From positions 1 to 7,975 of the forward strand of contig JAVEDG010000084.1 of assembly GCA_030841245.1 (NCBI GenBank): a stretch of 7,975 nucleotides of DNA, in the 5' to 3' direction. The position numbers and the translations under genes were made by a program. Origin of the DNA: Actinomycetota bacterium. Its GTDB lineage: Bacteria > Actinomycetota > Actinomycetes > JACCUZ01. Positions 1 to 6,272 of the stretch are shown here, piece after piece (position 1 is the stretch's first letter; every line of letters starts with the position of its first letter). The notes below the pieces were generated by a model. That model was not told where the DNA came from. It saw only the letters and a program-made list of their open reading frames with translations, and made no database searches.

Positions 1-1270
1 GACCAGCCCCACTGTCCCCTCCGCCGGAATTGTTGACGACGGCGCAGCCGCCGGCTTCTGCGCCGGCCGAGAACCGCACCGTGTCACCGTCTAACACCAC
101 GGGGTGCGTCTCCGTCTCGGTCGGCGCCACCGCCGCCACCATGCTGGCGCCCGTGCCGTAGCGGTGCTCGTCGGCCGCGTCGACCAGCACGCGCTCGAAC
201 TCCGCGGCGCCGATCCCGGGGTCGTGCCCGCTGACCAGCGCCGCTTGGACGAAGACCAACGGGAAGTCGGGCAGCCCACGCGAGATCGCGCCCAGCCCGC
301 CGGAGAAGCGGGTGTTGAGCTCGGTCGGCAGGAAGCCGTCGCTGGTGAGGACGCCGTCGACCGAGAAGCCGCCTCTGTAGCCGACGGTGTCGCGCAGGTG
401 CATTGCGGTACGCCGGGCGACGTCGCGCATCGCTTCCCGATCGAGGTCCGGCGGGTCCCAGTGCGTCGAGATCCCGCCGTACACGAAGCGGTCGTCGAAT
501 CGGCGCAGCACCACCATCTCGACCGGCCGCAGGGCCGCGACACCATCGGGGAAGGCGAAGCCGTGGATCGAGCAGGGCAGCCCTTCGCAGAACGGCACCA
601 CCCGCACCTCGCGGCAGTGGGCCGCGAAGAACGCCGCCGCTTCCTCGGCCCGGTCGGGCGAGCGCACCCAGCGGACGTACTCGGCGCCGCCGTTGAACCC
701 CTCGGTCGCGTCCCCGGACCAGACCGTGCCGGCCCCCGTGTCGAGCACGCGAGCCGCCCGGTCGAGGTCGGCGGTCCGCGGCGGAACGACCTGCGACGGG
801 GAACGCGCGATACCGAGAGAGTCCCAAAGCGCGTCAACCGTCGTCTTGTCCTCCAGTGCCTCCCATTCGGGCCGCCGGCCCTCGATGACAGGTCGGCCGG
901 CGATCTCGGTGCCGGTGAAGAACGCTCCGGGCAGCACAACCGCCCGACGCTGAGGGTCGTAGGCCTCGATCGCTGCGAGGGCCTCGGCCGGGAGGTCGGC
1001 GAGCCGGGCGAGCATCGACCGGATCGAGGTCATCATGTCGCCGGTCTCGCTCGGCATGACGTGGACCACGGCGTCGTCCTTGCCGGGAAGGGGACCCGTG
1101 CCGATCCCGCTCGCGAGCAGGAGTGGTCGGGGCGAGGTCAGGTCGCGCAGCTGGGGTACGACGCGGACGAGCCCGGCCAGCGGTCCGCCGCAGACGATGA
1201 CCGGCCGGTCGTCGAACATCGCCTTGATGTGCGCGTTGACCCGGTCCAGCAGCTCGACCCCATCGGACAT
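1..1270 (-). CDS. ATP-grasp domain protein, C-terminus cut by window edge
   Basis: This minus-strand frame is open from ATG 1270 to the window edge, giving 423 residues with no stop, so the C-terminus is missing. Residues about 20-120 look like a pre-ATP-grasp alpha/beta domain (DRPVIVCGGPLAGLV near 22-35). EDK at 140-142 fits the lysine at the start of the ATP-grasp fold. The C-terminal half has GYRGGFSVDGVL followed by ELNTRFSGG with E317, N319 and R321, the usual Mg-ATP site. Such enzymes activate a carboxylate with ATP and join it to an amine or other nucleophile; the substrate cannot be read from the sequence. No in-frame start exists upstream before the stop at 1325-1327. The start has no Shine-Dalgarno but has TACCGT 6 bp upstream, suggesting leaderless translation. 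It lies 252 bp downstream of the glycosyltransferase gene, so it may be a separate transcript. The family call is firm; the role is unknown. Confidence 0.82.
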   Translation of the reverse strand, partial: MSDGVELLDRVNAHIKAMFDDRPVIVCGGPLAGLVRVVPQLRDLTSPRPLLLASGIGTGPLPGKDDAVVHVMPSETGDMMTSIRSMLARLADLPAEALAAIEAYDPQRRAVVLPGAFFTGTEIAGRPVIEGRRPEWEALEDKTTVDALWDSLGIARSPSQVVPPRTADLDRAARVLDTGAGTVWSGDATEGFNGGAEYVRWVRSPDRAEEAAAFFAAHCREVRVVPFCEGLPCSIHGFAFPDGVAALRPVEMVVLRRFDDRFVYGGISTHWDPPDLDREAMRDVARRTAMHLRDTVGYRGGFSVDGVLTSDGFLPTELNTRFSGGLGAISRGLPDFPLVFVQAALVSGHDPGIGAAEFERVLVDAADEHRYGTGASMVAAVAPTETETHPVVLDGDTVRFSAGAEAGGCAVVNNSGGGDSGAG

Positions 1271-1276
1271 GTCCCG

Positions 1277-1282
1277 ACGGTA
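1277..1282 (-). promoter_or_regulatory. Putative -10 box of a leaderless ATP-grasp transcript
   Basis: On the minus strand TACCGT is followed by six bases (CGGGAC) and then ATG 1270. TANNNT placed 6-7 bp before the start codon is the usual arrangement of leaderless actinobacterial promoters. No -35 match is visible. The same layout occurs before the FAD oxidoreductase and YbaK-like genes in this window. Confidence 0.35.
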
Positions 1283-1317
1283 GGGGCAGGCGGCCGCAGC
1301 GGCCCATGCATTTCCTC

Positions 1318-1348
1318 CACAAGATCACGAACTTTCGGTGATCTTGTG
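1318..1348. repeat. Perfect 11-bp inverted repeat (hairpin or operator)
   Basis: CACAAGATCAC at 1318-1328 and GTGATCTTGTG at 1338-1348 are exact reverse complements around the 9-base loop GAACTTTCG. A second short palindrome, CGACGG-G-CCGTCG at 1349-1361, directly abuts it. Both lie upstream of the ATP-grasp gene and downstream of the glycosyltransferase gene, so they could be an operator, a transcript-end hairpin or part of a mobile repeat. There is no T-tract on either side. Confidence 0.6.
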
Positions 1349-1377
1349 CGACGGGCCGTCGTGGGTTGGGCGCGACG

Positions 1378-1463
1378 GTCTCAAGGTCGGCAGGTGGCTG
1401 GCGTAGCTCGGTCGATCTTGAGACGCGGTGAGCGTGCTCCGAGTCGGGAACGTCTCAAGATCG
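1378..1463. repeat. Inverted repeats around a GATCTTGAGAC core
   Basis: CGATCTTGAGACG at 1413-1425 and CGTCTCAAGATCG at 1451-1463 form a perfect 13-bp inverted repeat with a 25-base spacer. A third copy with one mismatch, GTCTCAAGGTCG at 1378-1389, pairs with the same middle arm. The alternative pairings suggest a folded transcript end for the glycosyltransferase operon or a repeated intergenic element. No transposase is present. Confidence 0.6.
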
Positions 1464-1523
1464 GCAGGTGGCTGGCGTGGCTCGGCAGGTGGCTGGCGTG
1501 GCTCGGCAGGTGGCTCGCGTTGT
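1387..1523. repeat. 21-bp direct repeats, three in tandem plus one upstream copy
   Basis: A 21-bp unit beginning TCGGCAGGTGGCTGGCGT occurs at 1461-1481, 1482-1502 and 1503-1523 (the last diverged at its end), and as a detached copy at 1387-1407. The array begins right at the stop codon of the glycosyltransferase gene, whose TGA (1525-1523) overlaps the last base of the third unit. The 1271-1522 gap shows no credible gene. Confidence 0.7.
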
Positions 1524-2686
1524 CAGGGAAGCGGGCGGCCGGCGACGCGGATGGTGCCGCAGCGACGAGCGCGCAGTGACGTCACGGTGAGTACGCCGAG
1601 CAGGCCGACCGACGCGGGGTGGGCCAGCGAGTCGGGCCAGACCCGCCCGCGGACGCGGCGCGCCACCAGGGCACGCCCGGCGACGGCTGCGAGGTAACCG
1701 GCCAGCCCGACGCGGGAGCCGCCCAACGCGGCGACCGGCGGGACCACGTAGGCGATGCCCAGCCCGGCCAGCACGGCTGCGGCTCCGGCCGGCGAGCCGA
1801 ACGCCGACCACAGCGACTTGCCGTAGCCCTCGCGCAGCGCCGGCCAGCCGTCGTACATCCGGCAGGACGCAAGCGACGTCCCGTCCGCGACGCTCGTGCG
1901 CCCACCGCTGATCCGGACCGCCCGCGCCAGGCCGATGTCGTCGAGCACGTCGCCGTGGACCGCGCGGTGGCCGCCGGCCCGCCGGTAGGCCGCCGCGTCG
2001 ACAACGAGGAACTGCCCGTTCACCGCGACGGTCGACGGACGCGAGGACCGCTCGGCGACGCGCACCGGCAGGGTGGTCAGCCACGACCACTGCTGCAGCG
2101 GCTGGACCAACCGCTCGGCGGCGGTGGTCGCGACCTGTCTCGGCCAGGGGCTGAGCAGGTCCAGCCCCGACCATCGCAGCAACGACACGGCCGAGGCCAC
2201 CGCGTGCGGCGCGAGCACCACGTCGGCGTCCAGGAAGACCAGCACCGTGCGAACGGCCGGGGCGACGTTTGCTGCGGGCGCCCCGCCTCCAGCCTCGACG
2301 TCGACGTCGACGACGCCGGCCGCGAGCTGGTGACAGGCCCAGGTCTTGCCCCACCAACCGTCGGGTACCGGCGACCCGGTGCGCAGCGAGAGCCTCGGGT
2401 CACCGCCGGCGACCCGGCGTACGACGTCGGCGGTGCCGTCGGACGATGCGTCGTCGAGCACCTCGACCCGCAGGTCGGACAGCCCGAGCTGGTCGAGCAC
2501 CGAGCGCACCGTGGGAGCGATCCGGTGTGCCTCGTTGCGTGCGGGGATCAGCACGGTGACCCGTTCGGCGACCGGTGGGGGGTCGGCCGGCGGGACCCGC
2601 AGCCGGCGCAGGTTCACCCAGGCGTGCGCGGTCCCGGCGGCGGCGAGCAGCGATCCCGTCGCGACCAGAGCGCGACCGAGCCTCAC
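1523..2686 (-). CDS. Family 2 glycosyltransferase, carotenoid CruG-like
   Basis: The protein has 387 residues. Residues 1-25 are hydrophobic and likely a membrane anchor. The GT2 nucleotide-sugar site is visible: VTVLIPARNEA (43-53), DDASSDGT (78-85) and the metal-binding DAD at 153-155. The PDGWWGKTWAC stretch (108-118) is the form seen in carotenoid-cluster glycosyltransferases. Hydrophobic segments recur after about residue 290, so the enzyme probably sits at the membrane. It likely adds a sugar to a carotenoid hydroxyl made by the hydratase encoded just upstream; the sugar and acceptor are inferred from context. The GTG start is 10 bp after the cruF stop with GAGG 8 bp before it, and the same operon is likely. 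A 20-residue low-complexity insert (about 127-146) separates the KTWAC motif from the DAD strand. Confidence 0.82.
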   Translation of the reverse strand: MRLGRALVATGSLLAAAGTAHAWVNLRRLRVPPADPPPVAERVTVLIPARNEAHRIAPTVRSVLDQLGLSDLRVEVLDDASSDGTADVVRRVAGGDPRLSLRTGSPVPDGWWGKTWACHQLAAGVVDVDVEAGGGAPAANVAPAVRTVLVFLDADVVLAPHAVASAVSLLRWSGLDLLSPWPRQVATTAAERLVQPLQQWSWLTTLPVRVAERSSRPSTVAVNGQFLVVDAAAYRRAGGHRAVHGDVLDDIGLARAVRISGGRTSVADGTSLASCRMYDGWPALREGYGKSLWSAFGSPAGAAAVLAGLGIAYVVPPVAALGGSRVGLAGYLAAVAGRALVARRVRGRVWPDSLAHPASVGLLGVLTVTSLRARRCGTIRVAGRPLP

Positions 2687-2696
2687 CCGAAGGGCC

Positions 2697-3485
2697 TCAC
2701 GGCCGCGACTGCCACAGCGCCCACGAGTAGGGAAGGACGAGCAGCCCCAGCGCGATGCCGCCGGCGAGTGCGATCGAGTGCGAGCCGAACCACCACAGGT
2801 TCCCGACGACGGACCCGACGTAGGTCCAGAGCAGCAGCGTGGCCGGCACCGCCTCGCTCGACCGGTCGCGGGGGAGCAGCGCGGTCAGCCCGAGCATCAC
2901 GATCGTCCCGGCGACGAGCCAGCCGAGGTAGTTGGTGAGGGGTACGCCGGGCACGCCCCACAGCGACGGGCTCGGGTGCTCCCAGTGCCAGCGGCCGTCG
3001 GCGACCATCTGCGGGTCGAGGAACACGTCCCAGGCCGCCAGGCCGAACCCGCCGACCAGGGGCACGAACCGGCGGGTCAGCCGGCGCGCCGCGAGCAGGA
3101 CCGGGTAGCTCATCATGGTCCAGGCCATCGGCACGACGAGTGGAACGTCGAGAACGGTCGGGCCGAGGTCGTGGGCGTAGTGGTAGTCGCCGAACGGGAT
3201 GCCGGTCCGCACCCCTGCCTGCTCGGCGAGAAAGCCGCCGACGGCGCTGACCACGACCAGCCGCGCCGCCCAGCCGAAACCACGGTGGGCCCACGCATGG
3301 CTGACGTCGGCCAGGAAGAACAGCACCACCGACGCGAGCGTCACCTCGCGCAGCCGGTCGCCCTCCACGAGCGGGTAGGCGATCTGCGCACCGATCGTCG
3401 CGAGCGCGAGCAACCAGGGAAGGGCGACCGCGACTCCATGCGGCGGGCGACGGCGGCCGATCACGTCGTACGCGCGGGTCATCAT
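2697..3485 (-). CDS. cruF: CruF-type carotenoid 1',2'-hydratase (DUF422 membrane protein)
   Basis: The 262-residue integral membrane protein has about seven hydrophobic segments. It carries the hallmark blocks of the Caroten_synth/DUF422 family: IPFGDYHYAHDLGP (96-109), a VPMAW block near 118-122, WDVFLDPQM (152-160), and PLTNYLGW (182-189). Characterised family members (CruF, bisanhydrobacterioruberin hydratase) add water across the 1',2' double bond at the acyclic psi end of a carotenoid, producing a 1'-hydroxyl. That hydroxyl can then be glycosylated, which fits the downstream gene. Its first ATG (3485) overlaps the TGA of the upstream oxidoreductase as ATGATGA; a second ATG at 3482 has GGTGG at better spacing and could be the true start. 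Translational coupling is likely. The length matches the family. Confidence 0.9.
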   Translation of the reverse strand: MMTRAYDVIGRRRPPHGVAVALPWLLALATIGAQIAYPLVEGDRLREVTLASVVLFFLADVSHAWAHRGFGWAARLVVVSAVGGFLAEQAGVRTGIPFGDYHYAHDLGPTVLDVPLVVPMAWTMMSYPVLLAARRLTRRFVPLVGGFGLAAWDVFLDPQMVADGRWHWEHPSPSLWGVPGVPLTNYLGWLVAGTIVMLGLTALLPRDRSSEAVPATLLLWTYVGSVVGNLWWFGSHSIALAGGIALGLLVLPYSWALWQSRP

Positions 3486-5032
3486 CGCCACCGTCGGCGC
3501 TCCGACACGACGACCCGGGCGGTACTGCGCCCCGAGGCACCGAACACGCCGCCGCCCGGATGGGTCGAGGCGCCGGTGAGGTAGAGACCGCGCACCGGCG
3601 TACGGTAGCCCGACAGCTCGGGCAGCGGTCGGTAGAGGAACATCGAGTCCAGCCCCATCTCGACGTGCATGACGTTGCCGCGGCGCAGGCCGAGCTCCCG
3701 CTCGAGGTCGAGCGGCGTCTGCACGTGCACCTGCTCGATCGAGCCGTCGAAGCCCGGAGCCACCCGCTCGACCTGCGCCACGATCCGTTCGGCCGACTCG
3801 TCGCGCAGGTCGTCCCAGCTGCGCCCGCCGGCCAGCTCGTAGGCGTGCCACTGTGCCCACGCGGTGACGACGTGACGCCCCGGCGGCGCCAGCGACGGGT
3901 CGGCGACTGTCGGCGTCAGGACGACCACGGGCGGCTCGGTCGGCGGCCGGCCCGCGCCGAACTCGCCGTACGCCGTGCGCAGCGCCGCTCGGCTCGGCGC
4001 GAGCAGCTGGAGGCCGGCGTGCGCCTCGGGCCTGGCACTGGGGTAGCCCGGCAGCGCCGTCGTCGCCAGGCGAACGACCATGCCGATGCCGTTGCCGACT
4101 CGGATCGCTCGCCGACCGCGCTCCAGTAGCGCCTCGTCGCCGAGCAGTTCGAGCGTGGTCAGCACGTGGCACCCGGCCACGACTGCCCGCGCGTCGATGT
4201 GCTCGCCGCTGTCGGTGCGGACCCCGGTGACCCGGTCGCCGCTGCGGGTGATCGCCGCGGCGCCGTCGCCGAGCCGGACCGTGCCGCCGAGGCGTCGCAG
4301 CCGCTCCGCGAGCGCCTGGGTGAGAGCACCGGAGCCGCCGACCGGGCGCCCGGGCGGGTGGCGGTGCATCAGCATCGCCCAGCCGACCAGGTCGGCGGTC
4401 CCGACCTCGTGGGTCGGCGGCCCGGACTGGGACCCGAGCCAGGACAGGGCGGTCTTGAGCCGCTCGTCTCCGAAGTGCTCGTCGAGCAGCTGGTCACCGG
4501 GCTGGAGGAACTGTCGGGACAGCTCGAGCCCGCCGAGGCCACTGGCCTTTCCCACACCCCAGAGGTGGCGACCGAGCCGGCCCGCGGTCGGCGGGTCCTG
4601 GAACGCCTCGAACACGGCCTCGTTGCGGGCCGCCCAGTCCCGGGCGAACCGGCGGTAGGCGTCGGCCTCCGCGTCGCCGCAGAGCGCCGCGATCGAGGCG
4701 CAGGTCCGTTCCAGGTCGACGTGGAAGGTGAGCGAGCCCTGGTCGTCGGGCGGCCCGAACGGGGCGAACGCCCACGGGTCCATGTCCAGGTAGTGCAGGC
4801 CGCACTCGTCGAGGCGCAGCTCCTCGACGATCCCGGTCTGGCGGATCATGATGTGCGCGCTCGACCCGCGGTCGACCAGGTAGCCCGGCCAGCGCTCGAC
4901 CGTCGACACGGCGCCGCCGAGCACGGCGTCGTGCTCGACCACCTCGACGTCGAGACCGGCCCGGCTGAGGTAGCAGGCCGCGACCAGAGCGTTGTGGCCG
5001 CTGCCGACGACGACCACGTCCCGGACCGGCAC
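3482..5032 (-). CDS. FAD-dependent carotenoid oxidoreductase, CrtO/phytoene desaturase family
   Basis: The protein has 516 residues. The N-terminus VVVVGSGHNALVAACYLSRAG (6-26) is the Rossmann FAD-binding motif, ending at E33, which would bind ribose. The C-terminus from about 482, GLYLTGASTHPGGGVFGASG, is the family's second FAD motif. GHN in the first motif and the overall length favour the CrtO (beta-carotene ketolase)/PYROXD2-like branch over classical CrtI, though a desaturase role (CrtI or CrtD) cannot be excluded. CrtO enzymes place a 4-keto group on a beta-ionone ring. The gene is first in a three-gene run and overlaps cruF by 4 bp. The GTG start at 5032 has no Shine-Dalgarno but has TAGACT 7 bp upstream, suggesting a leaderless mRNA. 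The family is sure; the exact reaction is inferred. Confidence 0.85.
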   Translation of the reverse strand: MPVRDVVVVGSGHNALVAACYLSRAGLDVEVVEHDAVLGGAVSTVERWPGYLVDRGSSAHIMIRQTGIVEELRLDECGLHYLDMDPWAFAPFGPPDDQGSLTFHVDLERTCASIAALCGDAEADAYRRFARDWAARNEAVFEAFQDPPTAGRLGRHLWGVGKASGLGGLELSRQFLQPGDQLLDEHFGDERLKTALSWLGSQSGPPTHEVGTADLVGWAMLMHRHPPGRPVGGSGALTQALAERLRRLGGTVRLGDGAAAITRSGDRVTGVRTDSGEHIDARAVVAGCHVLTTLELLGDEALLERGRRAIRVGNGIGMVVRLATTALPGYPSARPEAHAGLQLLAPSRAALRTAYGEFGAGRPPTEPPVVVLTPTVADPSLAPPGRHVVTAWAQWHAYELAGGRSWDDLRDESAERIVAQVERVAPGFDGSIEQVHVQTPLDLERELGLRRGNVMHVEMGLDSMFLYRPLPELSGYRTPVRGLYLTGASTHPGGGVFGASGRSTARVVVSERRRWR

Positions 5033-5039
5033 CCGCCGG

Positions 5040-5045
5040 AGTCTA
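5040..5045 (-). promoter_or_regulatory. Putative -10 box of the leaderless carotenoid operon
   Basis: TAGACT on the minus strand lies 7 bases before GTG 5032, which fits a transcript starting at or next to the start codon. No clear -35 box is seen at 16-19 bp; the sequence there is purine-rich (GGATGA). Confidence 0.42.
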
Positions 5046-5166
5046 GGTCTTGTCTCCCGCCCTCATCCCAGCCCGCCGCCCTGAGCCGGCGCGACCGGTC
5101 CCTTGGCCTCCGCCGGTCGTCCACGGATCGCTTCAGGTCGGTGCGAGGCACGCCGATCTGGGTACC

Positions 5167-5197
5167 GACAACTGGTCGCCGCGCGCGGCGACTTGTC
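5167..5197. repeat. 18-bp perfect palindrome in the divergent promoter region
   Basis: GTCGCCGCGCGCGGCGAC at 5175-5192 is a perfect palindrome. It is flanked by a further interrupted pair, GACAA (5167-5171) and TTGTC (5193-5197). It lies between the divergent oxidoreductase and flippase-like genes, 130-160 bp upstream of the first and about 40 bp upstream of the second. It may be an operator or cruciform/hairpin. The rest of the 5033-5230 gap holds no gene. Confidence 0.5.
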
Positions 5198-5230
5198 CTG
5201 ACCGACGTAACGAGCCGATCTGGAGCATTC

Positions 5231-6184
5231 GTGGCCGTGACGACACAGTCACCGATCGCGATGACGACACAGTCACCGATCGCCGTGACGACACAGTCAC
5301 CGATCGCCCCGGCGCGCCGACTCGGCCGTCTCGCCACCCATCCGGTGCTGCGTGTGCTGGCGTTTGCGGTGGCCGTGGCCGTGTCGATGTGGAGCCTGCA
5401 CCGGGTGCCGCACACGTCGTGGGGACCGGTGCTGCTGGGCATGACGCCCTGGCTGGTCGGGAAGTACGTGCTCTGCCCGCTGCGCTGGCACGCCCTGTCG
5501 GTGGCCGGTCGCCGGCGGCGCTGGCACCTGCGGATCTTCGCCGAGGGCGAGCTGCTCGGACTGATCACACCGGGGCACATCGGGGCTGACGTGTGGCGGG
5601 CGCACAAGCTGCGCGACGCCGGCCTGGACCCCCCCTCCGCTGTCGCCGAGGTGGCTCTGGACCGGCTGCTCGCCGCACTCGGCCTGACCGCGTTCGTGCT
5701 GATGACCGGCGTGACGTTGCCGGCCCGCGTCCTGGTCGCCGGCGTCGGACTGGCCGCGGCAGTCCTGGTGGGGGCCCTGCTGGTCCGGCGCCACAAGCCG
5801 GGCCTGATGGCCCGCCGCCCGCTGCCGCGCCCGAAGGTCGTGCTGGCCGGGATCGCCCTGTCGATCGGCTACCAGCTCACGATGCTCGCCCTGCTGATGG
5901 GCAGCCTCGAAGGGCTCGGCCAGGAGGTCGGGACGCTGCAGCTCATCGGGGTGTTCGGGGCCAGCCAGGTCGCGGCGATCGTGCCCGGCTTGCAGGGCGC
6001 GAGCCCCAAGGACGGTGCGCTCGTCGTCGGGCTGGCCTCGATCGGCATCACCTGGTCGGTTGCCCTTGGTGCGGTCGCGCTGACGACGCTGCTCGCCTGG
6101 GGACCGGCGCTGCTGCTCGGCGGCGGCAGCCTCGCCGTACGCCGGGTGAACGGGCGCCGGTCCGCCGCACCCGCACCCGCCTGA
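5231..6184 (+). CDS. Flippase-like integral membrane protein (LPG synthase TM/UPF0104 family)
   Basis: The protein has 317 residues with several hydrophobic helices starting at about residue 39. It shows the family pattern: a GHIGADVWRAHKL block with H116 and D119, VALDRLLAALGL near 140-151, and VPGLQGASPKDGA at 251-263 before the last helices. The family covers the membrane half of MprF and many lipid- or glycan-linked flippase-like proteins; the cargo here is unknown. It could serve cell-envelope lipids, or the glycosylated carotenoid made by the divergent operon, but this is only proximity. GTG 5231 is chosen because GGAG (5222-5225) sits 5 bp before it; GTG 5237, ATG 5261 and GTG 5285 are in-frame alternatives. 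Residues 3-26 are three copies of an eight-residue repeat (TTQSPIA plus one). The family call rests on motif memory. Confidence 0.78.
   Translation: MAVTTQSPIAMTTQSPIAVTTQSPIAPARRLGRLATHPVLRVLAFAVAVAVSMWSLHRVPHTSWGPVLLGMTPWLVGKYVLCPLRWHALSVAGRRRRWHLRIFAEGELLGLITPGHIGADVWRAHKLRDAGLDPPSAVAEVALDRLLAALGLTAFVLMTGVTLPARVLVAGVGLAAAVLVGALLVRRHKPGLMARRPLPRPKVVLAGIALSIGYQLTMLALLMGSLEGLGQEVGTLQLIGVFGASQVAAIVPGLQGASPKDGALVVGLASIGITWSVALGAVALTTLLAWGPALLLGGGSLAVRRVNGRRSAAPAPA
5237..5308 (+). repeat. Three 24-bp in-frame direct repeats carrying start codons
   Basis: Units at 5237-5260, 5261-5284 and 5285-5308 are nearly identical: the first base is G, A, G and the last is G, C, C. Each begins with a start codon (GTG, ATG, GTG) and encodes (V/M)TTQSPIA. 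Units 1 and 3 also contain GTGAC-N6-GTCAC, a 5-bp inverted repeat. The period is a multiple of three, so copy-number changes keep the frame and only alter the N-terminus. Confidence 0.85.
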
Positions 6185-6192
6185 ACGCCGTT

Positions 6193-6254
6193 GATCCTCT
6201 TCCCCGTGCGCTGTCACGCAGTCCACTGCGCCATCGCGCACGGAGACAAGGATC
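6193..6254. terminator. Bipartite hairpin between converging genes
   Basis: Nested inverted repeats fill most of the 88-bp gap between the two stop codons: GATCCT/AGGATC (6193-6198, 6249-6254), CCGTGCGC/GCGCACGG (6204-6211, 6236-6243) and CGCAG/CTGCG around TCCA (6217-6221, 6226-6230). This could end transcription from both sides. No T-tract follows on either strand, which is common in actinobacteria. Confidence 0.55.
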
Positions 6255-6272
6255 TCCGCCGGGGGGAAGGGG

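Noticed and set aside
1318..1523. Insertion sequence remnant
   Set aside because: Inverted repeats are present but there is no transposase fragment or target-site duplication that I can identify.
104..1579. Long plus-strand open frame of 491 codons opposite the ATP-grasp gene
   Set aside because: Its translation is rich in R, G, H and D with no recognisable motifs, and the opposite strand encodes a clear ATP-grasp protein. Such antisense frames are expected at this GC content.
1619..3584. Long plus-strand open frames over the glycosyltransferase and cruF genes
   Set aside because: Arg/Pro/Gly-rich shadow translations without family motifs; the minus strand carries convincing genes across the whole stretch.
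3486..4172. Upstream extension of the cruF frame to 4172
   Set aside because: This part is a shadow of the oxidoreductase gene in another frame; the hydratase family starts near the ATGATGA overlap.
4166..5230. Plus-strand extension of the flippase-like frame far upstream of 5231
   Set aside because: The upstream part is antisense to the FAD oxidoreductase and has no hydrophobic or conserved segments. The family domain and a Shine-Dalgarno place the start at 5231.
5237..5308. CRISPR array or plasmid-type iterons
   Set aside because: Repeats are contiguous 24-bp units without spacers, in frame with a gene, and no cas or replication gene is nearby.
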